Assembly (NCBI GenBank): GCA_022511055.1 | Contig: JAFLSH010000019.1 | Location: forward strand, 1 to 17,308 | Direction: 5' to 3' | DNA from: Prevotella sp. | GTDB taxonomy: Bacteria; Bacteroidota; Bacteroidia; Bacteroidales; Bacteroidaceae | DNA: 17,308 bases | In this document: positions 15,755 through 17,308 of the stretch, piece by piece | How positions within the stretch are numbered: the first letter of the stretch is position 1 | Layout of the letters: each line of letters begins with the position of its first letter | Notes under the pieces: model-generated | What the model saw: only the letters and a program-made list of their open reading frames with translations | The model's database searches: none | What the model was told of the DNA's origin: nothing | Made by a program: the position numbers and the translations under genes

Positions 15755-17025
15755 AGCTTGTAGTTCTTCACGGCCAGCGCCTGGTTGTAGACCTCGACAT
15801 AGCGCATGGCAACGCTCGACTGCGAGTAGCTGTGCAGCACCTTGCGCACGGCCCGCTCCGACAGCGTCTGGCGGTCGGCCTCGCACAGCGCCCAGCGGAT
15901 GCCGCGGGCCAGGTCGGCGGCGTTGCGATACTCGGCCACGTAGCCGTTCTGCCTGTGGTCAATCTCCTCGGGTATGCCGCCCACGTTGAATCCCACGCAG
16001 GGCACGCCGCAGGCCATGGCCTCCATGATGGTGTTGGGCAGATTCTCCGACAGCGACGGCAGCACGAAGAGGTCGGCGGCGTTGTAGGCGCGGACAATCT
16101 GCTGCTCATCATTGACGTAGCCCAGCGGGAATGCCTGGAAGGGCAGCTGCCCCGCCACCTCCTCGGCGTGGCCGCCCAGGATGACGACCCCTGTCTGCGC
16201 CTTCATCTCCGGGTGCTGGCCGGCCAGCAGGTTGCAGGCTTCCACCAGGTAGTCCATGCCCTTGTTGCGGTTGGTGGCGCGCTGCGACACGAAGAGCAGC
16301 AGCCGCAGCTCCTGTGGCAGACCGAGCTGCCGGCGCGCCTCGGCACGGTCAGTCACGCGGTAGACGCGCGTGTCTATGGGGTTGGGTATGCTGCTGACCT
16401 TCTGGCCGCGCAGCAGCGCGCTCTGCCTGGCCTCCGACTCCAGCCAGCGGCTGCATGCCACGAAGTGGATGCTGTCTTGTGCCAGCAGCGCCGCCTTCTT
16501 CCGCCACACGCGGGCCGACAGGTCGTTGCGCCCGCCGCCGCCCGGCAGGTACTTGCACTGGCAGCAGCCGGTCTTGAACTGCCGGCAGCCCAGGGTCAGG
16601 TGGCAGATGCCCGTGGCGGGCCACATATCGTGCATGGTCCACACCACCGGCTTGCCGCTGCGCAGAATGCGGCGGATGCCGCCCAGCGAGAGCATGCCCT
16701 GATTCACCCAGTGCAGGTGTATGACATCTGCCTCGCGGAACTCCTCGGTCTGCGTGATGTCAAAGCCCGCGTTGGCAATGTCGACCTCGAACAGATGGCG
16801 CCGCCGCAGGTGGAGCCGGCACAGCACGACGAGCCGCTCCCAGAGAAAGCTCCACTGGCTGCGCACGCCCTGGGGCAGCGCCGCCACGGTCGGGCAGTCT
16901 GTCTCCTTGTCGCGCACCAGCATCTTGGCCTTCACGCCGTTGTTGATGAGTGCGCTCATCAGGCGGTTGGCGGCAACCGCCGCACCGCCCGTTCTCTCGC
17001 TCGTGTTGACTATCAGCACTCTCAT
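15751..17025 (-). CDS. Family 4 glycosyltransferase (WcaC-like)
   Basis: This 424-residue GT-B-fold enzyme begins MRVLIVNTSERTGGAAVAANRL. A glycine-rich acceptor loop lies at residues 12-18, and IHLHWVNQGMLSL (102-114) and WTMHDMWPATGICH (129-142) follow. A cysteine cluster (Cys141, 147, 154, 155, 157) lies in the segment that also carries Cys residues in WcaC-like enzymes. The donor-binding half has SIPNPIDTRVY (212-222), LLLFVSQRATNRNKG and the retaining E-x7-E motif SENLPNTIMEAMACGVP (Glu327, Glu335). It probably builds exopolysaccharide, capsule or O-antigen together with the overlapping GT2 gene. The start at 17025 is set by the family N-terminus; 21 further codons upstream are open but would cross the presumed promoter. 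Confidence 0.92.
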   Translation of the reverse strand: MRVLIVNTSERTGGAAVAANRLMSALINNGVKAKMLVRDKETDCPTVAALPQGVRSQWSFLWERLVVLCRLHLRRRHLFEVDIANAGFDITQTEEFREADVIHLHWVNQGMLSLGGIRRILRSGKPVVWTMHDMWPATGICHLTLGCRQFKTGCCQCKYLPGGGGRNDLSARVWRKKAALLAQDSIHFVACSRWLESEARQSALLRGQKVSSIPNPIDTRVYRVTDRAEARRQLGLPQELRLLLFVSQRATNRNKGMDYLVEACNLLAGQHPEMKAQTGVVILGGHAEEVAGQLPFQAFPLGYVNDEQQIVRAYNAADLFVLPSLSENLPNTIMEAMACGVPCVGFNVGGIPEEIDHRQNGYVAEYRNAADLARGIRWALCEADRQTLSERAVRKVLHSYSQSSVAMRYVEVYNQALAVKNYKL

Positions 17026-17075
17026 GTCTGCACCCTTTTCTGTCTGGTTTTCAGGCTTGTTTTTCGTTCTGATTG

Positions 17076-17083
17076 CAAAGGTA
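17076..17083 (-). promoter_or_regulatory. Possible -7 box for the GT4-GT2 operon
   Basis: On the minus strand this reads TACCTTTG followed by C, a good -7 match 50 bp upstream of the GT4 start. No convincing -33 TTTG stands at the usual distance, so the call rests on the -7 box alone. Confidence 0.5.
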
Positions 17084-17168
17084 AGCAAAAAATCCTGAGA
17101 AGTGGCACGGTTTTGGCAAAATATTCACTGTTTCCGCACACAGACGGTTGATTTAGGTCAAGAACAGT

Positions 17169-17199
17169 GAGTTTTTATGCATTTTGGCGCATAAAACTC
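17169..17199. repeat. Imperfect hairpin upstream of a plus-strand promoter
   Basis: GAGTTTTTATGC (17169-17180) pairs with GCATAAAACTC (17189-17199) with one bulged T and an 8-nt loop. It ends next to the presumed -33 element of the following promoter. The GTGAGTTTT / AAAACTC arms resemble the hairpin at 1-24. Confidence 0.5.
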
Positions 17200-17230
17200 T
17201 TGCGTGGTTTCGATTTTCGCCGTACCTTTG
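17200..17230 (+). promoter_or_regulatory. Promoter for a gene right of the window
   Basis: The -7 box is TACCTTTG (17223-17230), followed by CACC. A TTG at 17200-17202 lies 20 bp upstream as a -33 element. No start codon with a usable frame follows before the window ends, so the transcript has a leader of at least about 70 nt. Confidence 0.65.
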
Positions 17231-17308
17231 CACCGTCAAAAGGTTAATAGATTGTTTTAGGTTAGTAGTAATATTTATAGTTTTAGGTTTTTAGTTATTG
17301 GTAAAAAA
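17231..17308 (+). other. AT-rich leader with direct repeat; no gene
   Basis: The stretch is strongly T/A-rich. GTTTTAGGTT occurs twice, at 17254-17263 and 17280-17289, 26 bp apart. It is presumably the 5' untranslated leader of the gene beyond the window. No coding frame is supported. Confidence 0.4.

Overview
The window looks like a chromosomal segment of a member of the Bacteroidota, probably Prevotellaceae. The evidence is SusC/SusD-type genes, lipoproteins with acidic residues after the cysteine, promoters with the TAnnTTTG -7 box, and few Shine-Dalgarno sites. Coding DNA is GC-rich while intergenic spacers are AT-rich. The genus is an inference and cannot be fixed from the sequence alone.

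Layout. Positions 1-246 hold no gene, only short degenerate repeats. A minus-strand pair follows: an MFS sugar transporter (247-1548) downstream of a LacI-family regulator (1568-2623). Divergent from them is a four-gene starch-utilisation operon, susC-susD-susE-susF (2837-10432), closed by a strong intrinsic terminator. Next is a separate transcription unit with its own textbook promoter: rmlA (10636-11514, dTDP-sugar synthesis), whose stop overlaps the start of a GH53 endo-galactanase gene (11511-12635). A lipoprotein GH13 alpha-amylase with a C-terminal starch-binding module (12762-14801) comes after that and ends in a hairpin terminator. On the minus strand at the right end are a GT4 and a GT2 glycosyltransferase with overlapping ends (17025 to 14984). 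The 3' remnant of a short-chain dehydrogenase gene lies directly behind the GT2 stop. The last ~130 bases hold a hairpin, a promoter and the leader of a plus-strand gene outside the window.

How the genes work together. SusD, SusE, SusF and the amylase would bind and cut starch at the cell surface. SusC would import the oligosaccharides into the periplasm, and the MFS protein would carry malto-oligosaccharides or maltose across the inner membrane. The LacI-type protein is the likely regulator. The same perfect 16-bp palindrome, GTGCAAACGTTTGCAC, occurs between lacI and susC and again upstream of the amylase gene.

The most interesting signal is the geometry of these sites. In all three promoters (lacI, susC, amylase) the operator edge lies exactly 55 positions from the first base of the -7 box, and none has a -33 TTTG at the usual spacing. 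The neighbouring rmlA promoter has both boxes and no operator. This points to a LacI-family protein acting as an activator from a fixed distance. The amylase copy is the centre of a perfect 42-bp palindrome that begins two bases after the GH53 stop codon.
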